DNA of 64,000 nucleotides, from contig JALGPY010000001.1 of the NCBI GenBank assembly GCA_023055425.1, positions 32,663,001-32,727,000 of the forward strand, written 5' to 3'. Positions 32,093 through 42,642 of the stretch are shown piece after piece (the first letter of the stretch is position 1; each line of letters opens with the position of its first letter). The notes beneath the pieces were generated by a model. The model did not search any database. It saw only the letters and a list, made by a program, of their open reading frames with translations, and had not been told where the DNA came from. Source of the DNA: Linanthus parryae (Eukaryota; Streptophyta; Magnoliopsida; Ericales; Polemoniaceae). The position numbers were made by a program, and so were the translations under genes.

Positions 32093-35000
32093 TCAAGGGT
32101 AGTAACGCTTCAAGAACTTGCCATTGATGGGGCCAATTCTTAATCCGTCTTCTGCCACGATCTTGTATGCACCATTTTTGTAGACTTTTAGCACTTTGTA
32201 GGGTCCATCCCATTTGGAGGTGAACTTATTCCCCGTTCGATGCGTAGTGATGATGGGCCTCCTGACTGCGAGTACAAGATCCCCTACTTGGAACGAACGA
32301 ATTCGAACTTTCCTGTTGAATGACTTGGACATGCGAGCTTGGTAACACTCGAGCCGCTGTTGTGCTTCGATCCTTTTCTCATCCAACGCTTCTAGCTCTG
32401 ACAGCCGAAGACGTGCATTATCTTCCCCGATGAGGCCTTCCTGAATAGCAATCCTCAGCGATGGGATTTGACGCTCCAAAGGTAACACTGCTTCTGCTCC
32501 ATACACCACTGAGTAAGGCGTTGCTTGTGTAGGTGTACGATAGGTAGTCCTGTACGCCCATAGAGCTTCTCCAATATTTTCATGCCAGTCTCGCTTTGAC
32601 TTTGCAACTACTTTCTTCAAAAGATTGCCAAGGGTCTTGTTGAATGCTTCTGCCAGTCCATTCGCTGGTGCATTATACATCGACGACTTGTACTGTTTGA
32701 ATTGTTCACATAGCTTGTTCATGAGACTATTGTCGAAGGTCTTTCCATTATCTGTGATGATGTAGCGTGGCACACCATACCGAAAGATAATATTGTTCTT
32801 TATGAATTGGACAACTGTCTCTTTCTTGACTTCTTTGAATGGTGCAGCTTCGGCCCATTTGGAAAAATAATCGGTTGCAGCCAGGACGTAAAGATGGCCA
32901 CCTGAAGATTTTGTAAGAGGTCCTACAACGTCAAGACCCCATGCGTCAAAAGGCCAAGAAGACACCGTTGGGTGGAGCAACTCAGGCGGTTGATGTATGA
33001 GATTTGCATGAAACTGACAAGCTTGACATCTCTTTGCAAAATCCATGCAGTCCTTTACCATGGTGGGCCAGTAATAACCCATCCTTTTAATTCTGAAGTG
33101 GAGATTTGGCCCTGACTGATGATCCCCACACACTCCGGAGTGAGCTTCTTTTAGCACATGCAAAGATTCATCTTCTCCCACGCAGCGAAGCAACAACCCT
33201 TCGAATGAACGACGATAAAGCGTATCTTTATAGTAAAGGAAGCGTGGAGCGCGCCTTCGAATGTCGTTCCTCCTCCGCGGATCGTCAGGTAGTCTTTGAT
33301 TTTGCAAGTAGTCCATCAAAGCATCACGCCAATCTTCTTTCTCAACTTCATATACCGAAATTGCGTTTATCTCTTTCCCGTCATCAATGTGATCGTCAAA
33401 CATTGGGGGAACTATCCACCTCTCGCAAATTTCGACTGTTGCTTTCTGCTCCGGGAACGTCAAAGTTGAAGCGAGCTTGGCGAGTGCGTCTGCTTGTTTA
33501 TTTTCACCTCTCGACACATGCTCTAATGTGGTGTTTCCAAGCCATGCTACCATTCGGGTAGCATAGTTATGATAAGGTATCAATTCGGGCTTCTTCACCT
33601 CGTAGATCTTGAGGAGTTGATTGATCACGAGCTTTGAATTGCCATATACATGAAGATCCAAGTGCTTGGCATCAACAGCCATTTCCAATCCGAGTATGAG
33701 AGCTTGGTACTCTGCGACATTGTTAGAGCACCTTTCCTTAAGAGTGAAAGCGTAAGGCAACACATCTCCTTCCGGCGAGACGAACACTACACCCGCTCCA
33801 GATCCTTCGCGATGAGAGGCTCCATCAAAGTACATCTTCCAAGGTCCTTGTTCTTCCACGGTGAATACTTCCTCATCGGGCAAGCTCTCAGACAACTCCC
33901 AGTCCGCAGGTAAGGGATGATCAGTTAGAAAATCTGCCAAAGCTTGTCCTTTGATGGCCTTTTGAGGAACATGAATGATCTCAAATTCCTGGAGAAGAAG
34001 GGACCATCTCGCTAGGCGATCCGATAGTACCGGTTTTGACATGATGTACTTGACGGAATTGGCCTTTGAAATGAGATGTACAATGTGAGCTTGAAAATAG
34101 TGGCACAAATTTTGCACAACAAACACCAAAGCTAAACATATCTTCTCTATTTGCGAGTAGTTTAGCTCATGTGGCGTCATCCTTCTGGTCAAGTAATAGA
34201 AGGATTTCTCCATTTCATCTTTGTTCTTTTGAGCAAGCAAAGCTCCAATGGAGTGCTCTTGTGCAGCAATGTAAAGAATTAGTGGTTGACCAGGTATGGG
34301 AGCAGCCAAGACAGGAGGTTTCATTAGATAAGCCTTGATCTTCTCAAATGCCTTCCTACAAGACTCATCCCATTGGAAGGGGACTCCTTTCTTCATGAGC
34401 CGACTAAACGGGTGACATCTTCCAGCCAAGTTTGAAATGAATCGTCTAAGATACGCCAACCGCCCTTGCAAGCTCTTGAGCTCATGTATGTTCCGAGGTT
34501 CTGGCATTTTTTGAATTGCTTCAATCTTAGACTGGTCAATCTCTATACCTCCATGGAGGACGATGAATCCTAGGAACTTCCCAGATGTTACGCCAAAAGC
34601 ACACTTCAAAGGATTCATTTTAAGTTGATATCCTCGCAGTCTATCAAACATGCTTCTAAGATCTTGAAGATGGTCCTTCCTTACTCTTGTCTTCACCACG
34701 AGGTCGTCAACATAACATTCAACGTTCTTGTGGATCATGTCATCAAAGATTTTCTGCATTGCCCTTTGGTAAGTTGCCCCCGCATTTTTCAGGCCAAACG
34801 GCATCACTTTGTAACAGTAGATGCCTTTTGGCGTACGAAACGCTGTAAATTCTTCATCGTGGGGTGACATCCGTATTTGATTGTAACCTGAAGATCCATC
34901 CATGAAAGATACGGCTTCATGTCCTGTAGTGGCATCCACCATCAGCTCAGTTATCGGGAGTGGAAAATCGTCTTTAGGGAACGCATTGTTAAGGTCCCTG

Positions 35001-35872
35001 AAGTCAACACAAATTCGAGTTTGCCCGTTCTTTTTCTTGACAGGTACAATACTTGAGATCCATGTTGGGTATTTGACCTCCCGGATGAATCCAGCTTCGA
35101 TCAGCTTGTTGACTTCTACCTCTATTTTGGGAATGAGCTCTGGGCGAAATCTCCTTTGTGCTTGTTTCACTTGTCGAGATCCATTCTTCACAGCTAAGTT
35201 ATGAACTGCAACTCTGGGATCCAATCCAGGCATCTCTTTGTAGCTCCATGCAAACACATCTTTGTATTCCATCAGAAGATCGGTGTACTCTTTCTCTTCT
35301 TCTGGAGTGAGATTAGCGCTAACGTATGTTGGTCTTGGCTCATCTTCAGTCCCCAAGTTGATCTCTTTCAAGTCATCTACTGTGGAGGTTACGCCTTCTT
35401 CTAAATCAGGCGGAGCATCCTCGACATCTTCTCCAATTTGGACTCGTTCCTCCTGAATGGTGATGTGGCACGAAGAACCAACACTTTCTACATCAACAGA
35501 GTCATCAAATGCTTGAGTATCAACCATCGTCTTTTGCCTCACTGTCAGCACATCTTTAGATTCCACCACAAGTGTAGTATTTCTCTTCATTCGTGACGGA
35601 AACTTGCTGTTAATATCTTTACTATCCTTCAATAAAGACGTTTCTCTTTCAGCAAAAGATTTTGTTTCATGCTCCCTAGGTGCAGCCAATCTATCATAGA
35701 CAGATCTTCGCAAAGGTTCTTCTTTCATCCTTGCACCTTGCACTCCTAGGCGGTCAAACACGGACCTTCGGGACTTTGGCTTTCCCAAGGCGATCGAAGA
35801 CCGATGGTTTTGCTGGTAATTTTGATTCTTCACCTTCCACTGTAATGTATTGACTTGACGCTTTCTTGACAA
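32093..35872 (-). CDS. E3 Pol: reverse transcriptase, RNase H, integrase
   Basis: This open frame of 1,259 codons makes the enzymes that copy and insert the element. In order: a lead with RRSVFDRLG/RRSVYDRLA repeats (residues 35-65); RT (about 240-480) with ICVDFRDLN, SFMDGSSGYNQI, MPFGLKNAGATYQ and the catalytic YVDD near 388; connection and first RNase H; a second, archaeal-type RNase H near 700 (MYFDGASHREGSG, NNVAEYQALILGLEM, ADALAKLAS); and integrase with the zinc-finger ends (HSGVCGDH, CQAC), the D-D-E residues in GLDVVGPL, TDNGKTF and GLAEAFNK, and a C-terminal GPYKVLKV segment. Dual RNase H is a Tat/Ogre trait. The real Pol N-terminus probably lies upstream, because a related SVFDRLG frame at 35754-35951 is joined by a frameshift near 35750. 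All catalytic residues I can name are present. Confidence 0.93.
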   Translation of the reverse strand: MSRKRQVNTLQWKVKNQNYQQNHRSSIALGKPKSRRSVFDRLGVQGARMKEEPLRRSVYDRLAAPREHETKSFAERETSLLKDSKDINSKFPSRMKRNTTLVVESKDVLTVRQKTMVDTQAFDDSVDVESVGSSCHITIQEERVQIGEDVEDAPPDLEEGVTSTVDDLKEINLGTEDEPRPTYVSANLTPEEEKEYTDLLMEYKDVFAWSYKEMPGLDPRVAVHNLAVKNGSRQVKQAQRRFRPELIPKIEVEVNKLIEAGFIREVKYPTWISSIVPVKKKNGQTRICVDFRDLNNAFPKDDFPLPITELMVDATTGHEAVSFMDGSSGYNQIRMSPHDEEFTAFRTPKGIYCYKVMPFGLKNAGATYQRAMQKIFDDMIHKNVECYVDDLVVKTRVRKDHLQDLRSMFDRLRGYQLKMNPLKCAFGVTSGKFLGFIVLHGGIEIDQSKIEAIQKMPEPRNIHELKSLQGRLAYLRRFISNLAGRCHPFSRLMKKGVPFQWDESCRKAFEKIKAYLMKPPVLAAPIPGQPLILYIAAQEHSIGALLAQKNKDEMEKSFYYLTRRMTPHELNYSQIEKICLALVFVVQNLCHYFQAHIVHLISKANSVKYIMSKPVLSDRLARWSLLLQEFEIIHVPQKAIKGQALADFLTDHPLPADWELSESLPDEEVFTVEEQGPWKMYFDGASHREGSGAGVVFVSPEGDVLPYAFTLKERCSNNVAEYQALILGLEMAVDAKHLDLHVYGNSKLVINQLLKIYEVKKPELIPYHNYATRMVAWLGNTTLEHVSRGENKQADALAKLASTLTFPEQKATVEICERWIVPPMFDDHIDDGKEINAISVYEVEKEDWRDALMDYLQNQRLPDDPRRRNDIRRRAPRFLYYKDTLYRRSFEGLLLRCVGEDESLHVLKEAHSGVCGDHQSGPNLHFRIKRMGYYWPTMVKDCMDFAKRCQACQFHANLIHQPPELLHPTVSSWPFDAWGLDVVGPLTKSSGGHLYVLAATDYFSKWAEAAPFKEVKKETVVQFIKNNIIFRYGVPRYIITDNGKTFDNSLMNKLCEQFKQYKSSMYNAPANGLAEAFNKTLGNLLKKVVAKSKRDWHENIGEALWAYRTTYRTPTQATPYSVVYGAEAVLPLERQIPSLRIAIQEGLIGEDNARLRLSELEALDEKRIEAQQRLECYQARMSKSFNRKVRIRSFQVGDLVLAVRRPIITTHRTGNKFTSKWDGPYKVLKVYKNGAYKIVAEDGLRIGPINGKFLKRYYP

Positions 35873-36206
35873 TGATTCGCGCAGGGGATGTGCCTGTATA
35901 TCCTAGGCCGGTATGGGACATAGGTATAGAATGCCCATTCTTCCTAAGCATTTTTTAAGTAGAATTAAGGCCATGCACTTGTTCACCTGTCACTTCTTCT
36001 GGCAATCCTCCTAAGGTAGTTGGTTGTTGAAGATTGTACCCTGCCTTAGCTAAGAGCTTGTAAGCGTTTGGATCGAAACCTTCAACTGTTCGTCTTGAAG
36101 GCAAGTTAACATGCTCCACTGTTGGCCCTTGACTTGGGCGCACGAACCCTTGCAAAGTTTCTTTATTCTTACTGAGACGAGTGATTGGAGTATTCAAACC
36201 CTCCAA
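35754..36206 (-). pseudogene. E3 Pol leader region between protease and RT
   Basis: One frame covers both stretches (36206-35955, then 35951-35754). It contains VEGFDPNAYKLLAKAGYNLQ, then GLGYTGTSPARIIVKK and KPSVFDRLGKAKVPK. The FDPNAYKLLAKAGY and SVFDRLG segments are common in front of RT in Tat/Ogre Pol proteins. The frame differs from the RT frame, and a stop lies at 35953-35955. The protease frame ends at 36304, so protease and RT are not continuous. An intron or a stop at this point is known in Ogre elements, but decay is equally possible. Confidence 0.55.
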
Positions 36207-36303
36207 CTATAATTCCTCACTCTTTATTTCCTTTGGCGTGTAACGCAACACGGGAATCCTCTTACCATCGTTTCCCTTCTTCAAAACAATTTCCTCGACT
36301 GGA

Positions 36304-37126
36304 TCAACAAGTATGGTTGATTTCCCTGCTTTTTTCCTTGTTAGTGACCTGGGTTTTGGGTACAGCGACTTTTGGTTTCACTTCCACTGGAGCAACATCA
36401 TTCGAGTAAAATTTTGAGTCAGCAAAGTATGCCTCAACTTCATTAAAAGGCTTCCCGTCGGCTACAATGGTCTTCACTTCACCATTCTTGCAAAACTTGA
36501 GGCATTGATGAAGAGTCGATGGCACTACCCCATATTCATGGATCCATGGTCGTCCCAACATCATCTTGTATGATGTATTTGCATTTATCACATGGAAGAA
36601 CACGCTTGGATTCATGTCACCGAGGACCAAGTCTAGTCGAATTGCCCCCAACGCTCTTTGGCCTTCTTGATTGAACCCTTGAATCAGAACGCGACTATGG
36701 GATATGTTGCTTGAGGAAATCCCGAGTTCTCTTGCTGTTGAAAGAGGCATAATATTTACTGCTGATCCTCCGTCAACCAGAATCCTGTTCACCTTTTGCT
36801 CCTTTGCATAACCACTTATGAAAAGCGGTCGGTTATGAGGCGTTGATCCTAACAACAAATCTTCATCAGAGAATTTTATGCACTCATTAGGACACACATG
36901 TGAGTTTGTTTCAAGATGTGTGAGCTCATTCTCATCGTCTTCGGTTTCCACACTGCAACTGGCATTGCATGATACTTCTCGAAGAGACGGCCAACATGCA
37001 TTGCGCAAGGAACTTGGGAGAAAATCCCACAAAGTGACTGCACGTATGGGAGCCTGACCTTCTACATCTTGAAAGGAGTTCTTCGGGATGCGTTTTCCCT
37101 ATCTTTTCTTCCATTGTCTTTGTAAA
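36304..37126 (-). pseudogene. E3 aspartic protease
   Basis: The open frame (243 codons from 37032) contains the retropepsin active-site loop RILVDGGSAVNIMPLSTARE, with the catalytic Asp present, the GALGAIRLDLVLGD strand region and YKMMLGRPWIHEYGVVPSTLHQ, which corresponds to MIIGRAWIH in E1/E2. It is in frame with the gag C-terminal part upstream (stop at 37129-37131 between them) and ends in a stop at 36304-36306. The enzyme would process the polyprotein. Confidence 0.8.
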
Positions 37127-37128
37127 GG

Positions 37129-39284
37129 TTATTTGGAAGATGTTATCGAGGGTTCTATTGCAGGCATCACTTGTGGAACTCTTTGTTTCCTCCTCCTTAT
37201 CATGACGACTGTCCATCCTTCATCTTCAGGATTTGTCGAAGTTTCGCCCATGTGATTGTTTCTCCCAATGGCGCTAGAAGGATAGATTGTCGTTGGTGTT
37301 TTGCATCTTTGTTTAGACAGGTTGCATGACTTACTGCCGATTTTTGAGCAGGTTACGCTCTCATGAAATTCACACACCTCAACTGGATCGAAAGAACCAA
37401 AAGCAATGGAGACGCAGTTGGCGGTTGCAACATCTTCTTTTGCTTCCAGGGAAACTTTTCCTTCTCTAGCCAGTTGCATTATCTTCTCTTTCAATATGAA
37501 ACACCTTTGAGTAGGGTTGCTAACCAGGCGATGGTATTTGCAATACTTTGGATCGTTAACCAACGTGGCCTCCTTGGGCCGCTTGGACTAAGGGAGCTCG
37601 ATGAGTTTAAGGGATAACAATTCATCAAGCATCCCAGGAACATCAGAGTCTTGAAAAGGGTACTCTTTAGCCTCTAACTCCTTCAAGGATGGCCTTTGTA
37701 TCTCCACCACAGGGTAGGAGATAGATTTATTATTCTCCTTTTGAGTTGAATTGGATTTCAGCTTCATTGGCGCAGTTGTTACTACCATAGACTCCTTGAT
37801 TTCTGTCTTGGTAATGTTCTTGGCGCCCTTGCGAAAGTCTGGCTTAACAGTGATCTTTCTAGAGTCTTGAACTAGAGGTCCCTGATTCCCACTAGCAGCG
37901 AGGCTAAGTTCCATATCATGACCTCGGGTAGCTAACTCCTCAAAAGTACTTGGCTTGATCCCTTGAAGGATGTAGCGTAGCCCCCAGTGCATGCCTTGAA
38001 TGCACATTTCGATGGCAGAGGTTTCGCTGAGGCGATCTTTGGAATTAAGGCTTAGGTTCCTCCATCGATTGATGTAATCAATCACTGGCTCCTCCTTCCA
38101 TTGGCGGTTGTTGGTAAGCTCAGTCATGCTAACCGTCCTACGCGTGCTGTAGAAACGGTTCAAGAACTCGTTCTCCATCTGCTCCCAACTATCTATTGTT
38201 CTGGGTTCAAGATCACCATACCAATCAAAAGCAAAGCCATCAAGCGTCCGGACGAACTCTTTTACGAGAAGATCGCCATAAGATCCAGCGTTGTTGCACG
38301 TCTCCACGAAATGAGCGATGTGTTGCCTTGGATTTCCTTTGCAGTTGAAAAGCTTGAACTTGGGTGGATTATATCCAGCAGGTAACTGTAATAGCTCAAT
38401 CCTATCAGTGTAAGGTTTCTTGTATCTTGAAAGAGGCTTTGGGGGTTCTTCTATATTCTCTTGCTTCTCCTTCATCGCTTCAAGGATAAAGCTCTTCAAC
38501 TGGCTGACTGAGATTGAAGCCTCAGCGGCAGTGTTTTGATCTTGCATCTTCTCTTTTCCTTTTCCAGCTCCATCTTCATTTCTTGTAGGGCTCTGGGTTG
38601 CATGACTTGATTCTCCCATAGTCTCCATCTTGTTCATCAAGGCTGCAAACTGGAGGTCACGCTTCTCCATAGCAGTTTTCATCTCTTCCATGTTCTTTGC
38701 CAAGATCGAGACTTGCTCTTCTAACGCCAAGGCGTTTGTGGTCATCGCTGGCATGACAGATCCCTGAGAGGTTGCCTCTGTCCCATGTTCACTAGTTTCT
38801 GAGTATTGAGTGCTGGAAGAGGTGATTGAATCTGAGTTGTTACCCTCACTTTCTTTCTCAAGATCCTTTTCTGAAACGCCCTCTGTAGACATGGAAGGAC
38901 GATGATGGAGCTTTTGGATCACTTGATCCACTTCATTTTCTTCCCCTTGCAACAAGTATTTGTCGTCTTCAACTCGCCTAGACAGATCTGCATTATTCGG
39001 GAGGTGACCGCCAAACAGTGGGTTGACTTCGGGATTGTGACCATCGAGAAATTCTTCTGAGCAATCGCTTTTGACATGCTTCGAGTCACTCGTCCGGAAC
39101 TTCCTTCGCTTGTTCCCAATCCAGCTTTGTCAGGGGGTGCAGATCCGGAACTTCTTTTCTTGTCCTTCGAGATCTTGAAGACACCTTTGTTGGAAGACAT
39201 CACGAAAAAGTTCTGAATGGTCTGCTGAAGAGAAGGGATGAAAGGCAGAGATGGTCCCACTGGGCGTGCCAGAGATTTGTTCAC
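37129..39284 (-). pseudogene. E3 gag
   Basis: The ATG at 39284 lies next to the 5' LTR and opens a 121-codon frame with RVTRSMSKAIAQ. A frameshift near 38940 leads to the 455-codon frame (38955-37588). That frame has the capsid-like block DRIELLQLPAGYNPPKFKLFNCKGNPRQHIAHFVETC, FDWYGDLEPRTIDSWEQMENEFLNRFYSTRRTVSM and VIDYINRWRNLSL, typical of Ty3 retrotransposon gag. After a TAG at 37588-37590 the same frame continues with DPKYCKYHRLVSNPTQRCFILKEKIMQLAREG, a C-x2-H / H...C knuckle and helix like that in Tat Gag. Apart from one frameshift, the lesions are single stops. Confidence 0.85.
39253..39277 (-). other. E3 primer-binding site region
   Basis: On the minus strand the 5' LTR (39278-39944) is followed after a few bases by TCTGGCACGCCCAGTGGGAC. 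The site includes a TGG as required, but I did not match the tRNA. It differs from the TGGTGAACC site of E1/E2/E4. Confidence 0.55.
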
Positions 39285-39944
39285 ACAAATTTGTTGTTCA
39301 AGAAAATAAACAAGTAAATCTGCGACAAATTCAATTTATGTGAGTAATAAAGCGGGACTACAATCTCTGGTATGTATTTTCTTAAATATGAAAATAATGT
39401 CCTTTGATTCTTCTCTCCTTCTTTGATCGAGGGGATTGATCTTCTCCGATTTATGCTGATCTAATCTTCTCCGATTTGAGCGGAGATTGGTTGTTCTCCG
39501 ATTTGAGCGAAGCTTTGATCTCCGATGTAGGCGGATGTGATTTCTCCGGTTTGGGCGGAGTTGGGATCTCCGATTTAGGCGGAGGCGGCAATTCTGAGCA
39601 GCGATGAGGTTCTTCGGGCCTTGAATGGCTTGTTCGTCAGAGCTCTGCTACTTCTGAATCTCCAAGCGTGTTTTTCTCCTTGGGGATGGCCCTCTATTTA
39701 TAGAGGAAATGAGGGATGACGTGGACTTTTCAATATTTATCTCTTTAATTTATCTATTTTTAAGAGATAAATATCTAATAACATAAATAATTACTATCTC
39801 TCAATATTTAATTAAAGAGCTAGCAACTTTTAGTTATTTACACAAAACCACCCCTTTTTAGGATAATTTATATCAGTTTTCATTTGTAGTGTGCCATAAT
39901 TTTGACACGTGGAAATTAAATTTGTTAAAATTTCCATGTCTACA
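39278..39944 (-). repeat. E3 5' LTR
   Basis: It has the same length (667 bp) and ends as 26793-27459. It includes a TATAAATAG box (plus-strand CTATTTATAG near 39693) and the CGGAG/CTCCG repeat zone. It lies directly upstream of the gag frame on the minus strand. Confidence 0.92.
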
Positions 39945-40054
39945 GTCATGCTAGGGATTCGAATATCATTCTAATAAATACGAGGATTTGCGTGGGGACC
40001 ACGCACGGCTGATTTTGCGTGATTATAAAGCAAACGCACGCGTGATATTCGCGC

Positions 40055-40067
40055 AAAATGGGGCTAA
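40055..40067 (+). other. E1 polypurine tract
   Basis: AAAATGGGGCTAA directly precedes the 3' LTR. E2 has AAAAGGGGGCTAA at the same place (59213-59225). Confidence 0.75.
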
Positions 40068-40691
40068 TGTAGATAGTGTATTCTGATCGGATCCATCATT
40101 GTCCACGTGGCAGCCATCCAGCACATCTAGAGGTACTCCGTATACACCCTATCACACGCTTATACTCGATCTTATCTACATGGGGGCTGTGAGACAGGGC
40201 CACCCGCGATACCAATCACACGAGAGTTGTAGGGACTTAGTGGTTTGGAGGCTAGAGTAAGGTACGTCATGCGAGAGTAACAACCACGCTCGTGGCCGAC
40301 TCTTAGTAACTGTTTGAGAGATTCAAGGACTACGTGTCCCATAAATGTGAACGATCTCATAACGGTCCCTGCATATACGGAGCTGATGCGTAACGTGTCC
40401 TTTATACACGGTCGAACGTGTCGTTACGAGGCCGTCATTAAGCCGCCATTAATTGGCGCATTAACCCCTCCACAACGGTCACTTCCCCACTATATATAGG
40501 AACACTTTCCTTCCGTAGCAACTCTTGAACTCTCTAGCTAACTTGATATACTTCCTCTCTCTCAAGAACAGTTACAAGTGCTTACTCTCTCCCTACTCAC
40601 TACCCTTAATCTCTCCGTGTTCTTGTTTCTTATTCTTATCCCCTACTGGAGGTGTACACTTGGATCTCTCTCTGGGATTTCCTTGTACACA
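40068..40691 (+). repeat. E1 3' LTR
   Basis: This 624-bp LTR pairs with 1683-2305 and is followed by the target duplication CCTTG at 40692-40696. It includes the TATATATAGG box at 40491-40500. The CpG dyad seen in the other copies is decayed here (40265-40302). Confidence 0.9.
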
Positions 40692-40696
40692 CCTTG

Positions 40697-41150
40697 AAAA
40701 GCCTATATATTAATCAGTTAACTAAGTAATTGAGACTTAACTAATTTTAGGTGGCTTTTTGTCTTTTCTAGATAAATATAAAAATGGTTCTTACTTTAAA
40801 AAAAATAAAAAATGTAAGAAATGTGATTAACTTTTAGAAAAAACTTCCTCTTAAAAAAAAAATTAGAAAAACTGTCGTTTACTTATCTTCTATTATCACC
40901 TAAAAAGTAAATTTTAAATTTCAAAAGTAAGATATTATATAGTTCGAAAAAATTAACTTTTGTAAGTCTTTATTAAAAAGAGGCAAAAGATATCAAAAAA
41001 GTAGATGTAAAAAATGAGGGAAATATAACTCTTTTAAGACTAAAAAAGAGATAAGAATTCGTCTAATGAAGCGAATAAAGTAAAATCTTGGTGTTTAATT
41101 TATTTTCTGCGAAGCCATGTATCAAGATGTTCTTGTGAGTCTTAGTAGAT
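40697..41150. other. AT-rich interval, no gene seen
   Basis: The interval consists of AT-rich sequence with runs of A and T. No coding frame, RNA gene or transposon end is visible. Confidence 0.7.
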
Positions 41151-41313
41151 ATTTTCTTTTTCATGCTACTAATTAGGCATTTGATAATTTTAATATTTGG
41201 AAAGCTTATTCTACTCCATCATGAATGTCACATGTGCCAAGTAAATCACAAAAATGTCGATAAGGTCATCACTTTTTATATAGGTATTTCATATTTCTGA
41301 AAATTAGTTCACA

Positions 41314-42003
41314 TCACGAGACATGATTGCAGAGATTTTGACAAGGTTTGAAGGTAGTGTTAACGTCGGGTTCACCAATGTGTACAAGGGAATTCTGTGA
41401 GGAAGATCCAAGTGTACACCTGTAATAGACAAGAACAAGAACAAGACACAGAGAGATTGAGAGTAAGTGTATGGGAAGAGTAACCTCTTGCTATTGCCTG
41501 AGAGAGAGACAGTATGATGATTAGCAAAAGAACTGAGAGTTGCCAAGGAAGGCCAACGTTCCTATATATAGGGCATAAGAGTGCTGTTACGAGGGGTTAA
41601 TGCGGTCATAAATGACGGCAAGATATCCGGATCGTAACGGCACGCTCGCCCGTATAGATTGGACACGTTACACGATCGTCCCTATATATAGGGACCGTTC
41701 AAACGGTCGTCCGTGTGTATAGGAACGTGATCATTAAATCTCTCAGACAGTTTAACAAGGGTCGCACGCGAGTATGACCATGGCTCGCGCGCGACAAGCC
41801 TTACTCTAACCTCCAAGCCACTTGAACCCTACAACTTTCGTGCAGTTAGTATCGAGGACGACCCTGTCTCACAGCCCCCATATGGATGAGTGAGAATATA
41901 AAGAATATAAGGACAACGATAGGGTAATAGTGGAGTACTATCGAACCTCCTGGATGACTGCCACGTGGGTGGTGATCGATCTGTCTGGAATGCACTATCT
42001 ACA
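41314..42003 (-). mobile_element. E4: truncated element of the E1/E2 family
   Basis: On the minus strand a 625-bp LTR (42003 to 41379) begins TGTAGATAGTG and ends TACACA. It is followed by the primer-binding site TGGTGAACCCGACGTT and a short leader ending in an ATG (ATGTCTCGTGATG) before the element breaks off near 41314 in repeat DNA. Its U3 has the CpG dyad at 41761-41795 and a TATATA box near 41562-41573. The rest of the element is missing. Confidence 0.85.
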
Positions 42004-42433
42004 GTGTTGTAGAGCAAAGTTTACTCTACAAAATAATGCAAAGATTATCAAATGCTTGCATCGTTTTACTAATCAAATCACCGAATTAAAGTGATTCAGT
42101 GAATAGTGGTAAAATTAAAAGGGCAAAGATGCAGAGAGAACAAAGGAAGTAAAAAATAAAAATTAGCAATAGAGATATTAGTCATTTATGCATAATAAAA
42201 TTAATGCAAATTTTGTTTATAACATTTCAACTCTCTAATGTGATAATGTAATTTCTTTGAGATTCTAATAACCATGGGTATTCAATCTGGTAGAAGCAAG
42301 AAAATATTATATACTATAGATTAATTAGATTGATAAAACTTATCTATTAATTTTGAAGATTTTTTTTTCCAGCAATAGATAAACAATTTTTTGGTTCGTA
42401 ATTCTTTTGAATTCGGTTAAAAATCAACTCAAA

Positions 42434-42642
42434 ATAGATTTGAGTCTATTTCCTTCTGTTTTTGTTACCGTAGTTTGAACTCAGTAGCTCGTGAATTTGC
42501 TAGGTTCGGCTTGTCGATACCAAACAAATTCATCTGGCTAGATAGTTACCCATTATGGGCCCATCAGCTTCTTCAGAATTATGTAACAGGGACCTCCATC
42601 CCTACGAATTTACATTAATAGAAGTCGGTCTTCCTCTCAAAA
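42434..42642 (+). mobile_element. Small retroposed insert with 13-bp target duplication
   Basis: AAATCAACTCAAA occurs at 42421-42433 and again at 42643-42655, flanking about 209 bp that end in a short A-run. The two sister repeat units (near 43280 and 43925) have the uninterrupted site. It is a truncated LINE 3' end or a SINE; I see no clear tRNA-type promoter. Confidence 0.75.

Larger units (their letters stand above)
26793..39944 (-). mobile_element. E3: Tat/Ogre-like Ty3 LTR retrotransposon nested in E1
   Basis: Two 667-bp LTRs (26793-27459 and 39278-39944) and perfect target duplications GTCAT (26788-26792 and 39945-39949) define it. It reads on the minus strand: 5' LTR, primer-binding site, gag, protease, linker, a complete RT-RNase H-integrase frame, a plus-strand antisense gene, polypurine tract and 3' LTR. 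A hAT element (28644-29588) sits in the antisense gene intron. The LTRs differ at roughly 20 positions by eye. It is distinct from E1/E2: its LTRs, gag and antisense gene do not match theirs. Gag and protease carry a few stops; pol is open. Confidence 0.92.
1683..40691 (+). mobile_element. E1: Tat/Ogre-like Ty3 LTR retrotransposon, 39 kb with nested insertions
   Basis: Both ends are clear. The LTRs at 1683-2305 and 40068-40691 begin TGTAGATAG and end ACA, and the 5-bp target duplication CCTTG lies at 1678-1682 and 40692-40696. The order is 5' LTR, primer-binding site, gag, protease, reverse transcriptase, RNase H, integrase, hairpin minisatellite, antisense PMD gene, polypurine tract, 3' LTR. 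Four insertions interrupt it: a solo LTR (2851-4985), an Athila-like remnant (about 7736-11299), solo LTR E5 (19010-23581) and element E3 (26793-39944). By eye the LTR pair differs at roughly 5-6% of positions. Coding regions carry stops and deletions, so the copy is dead. Placement in the Tat/Ogre group rests on the gag C-terminus, the RT motifs and the long 3' region with an antisense gene. Confidence 0.88.

Noticed and set aside
33106..33561. A 151-codon plus-strand frame
   Set aside because: It is opposite the complete E3 pol frame and has no conserved motif; it is a shadow.
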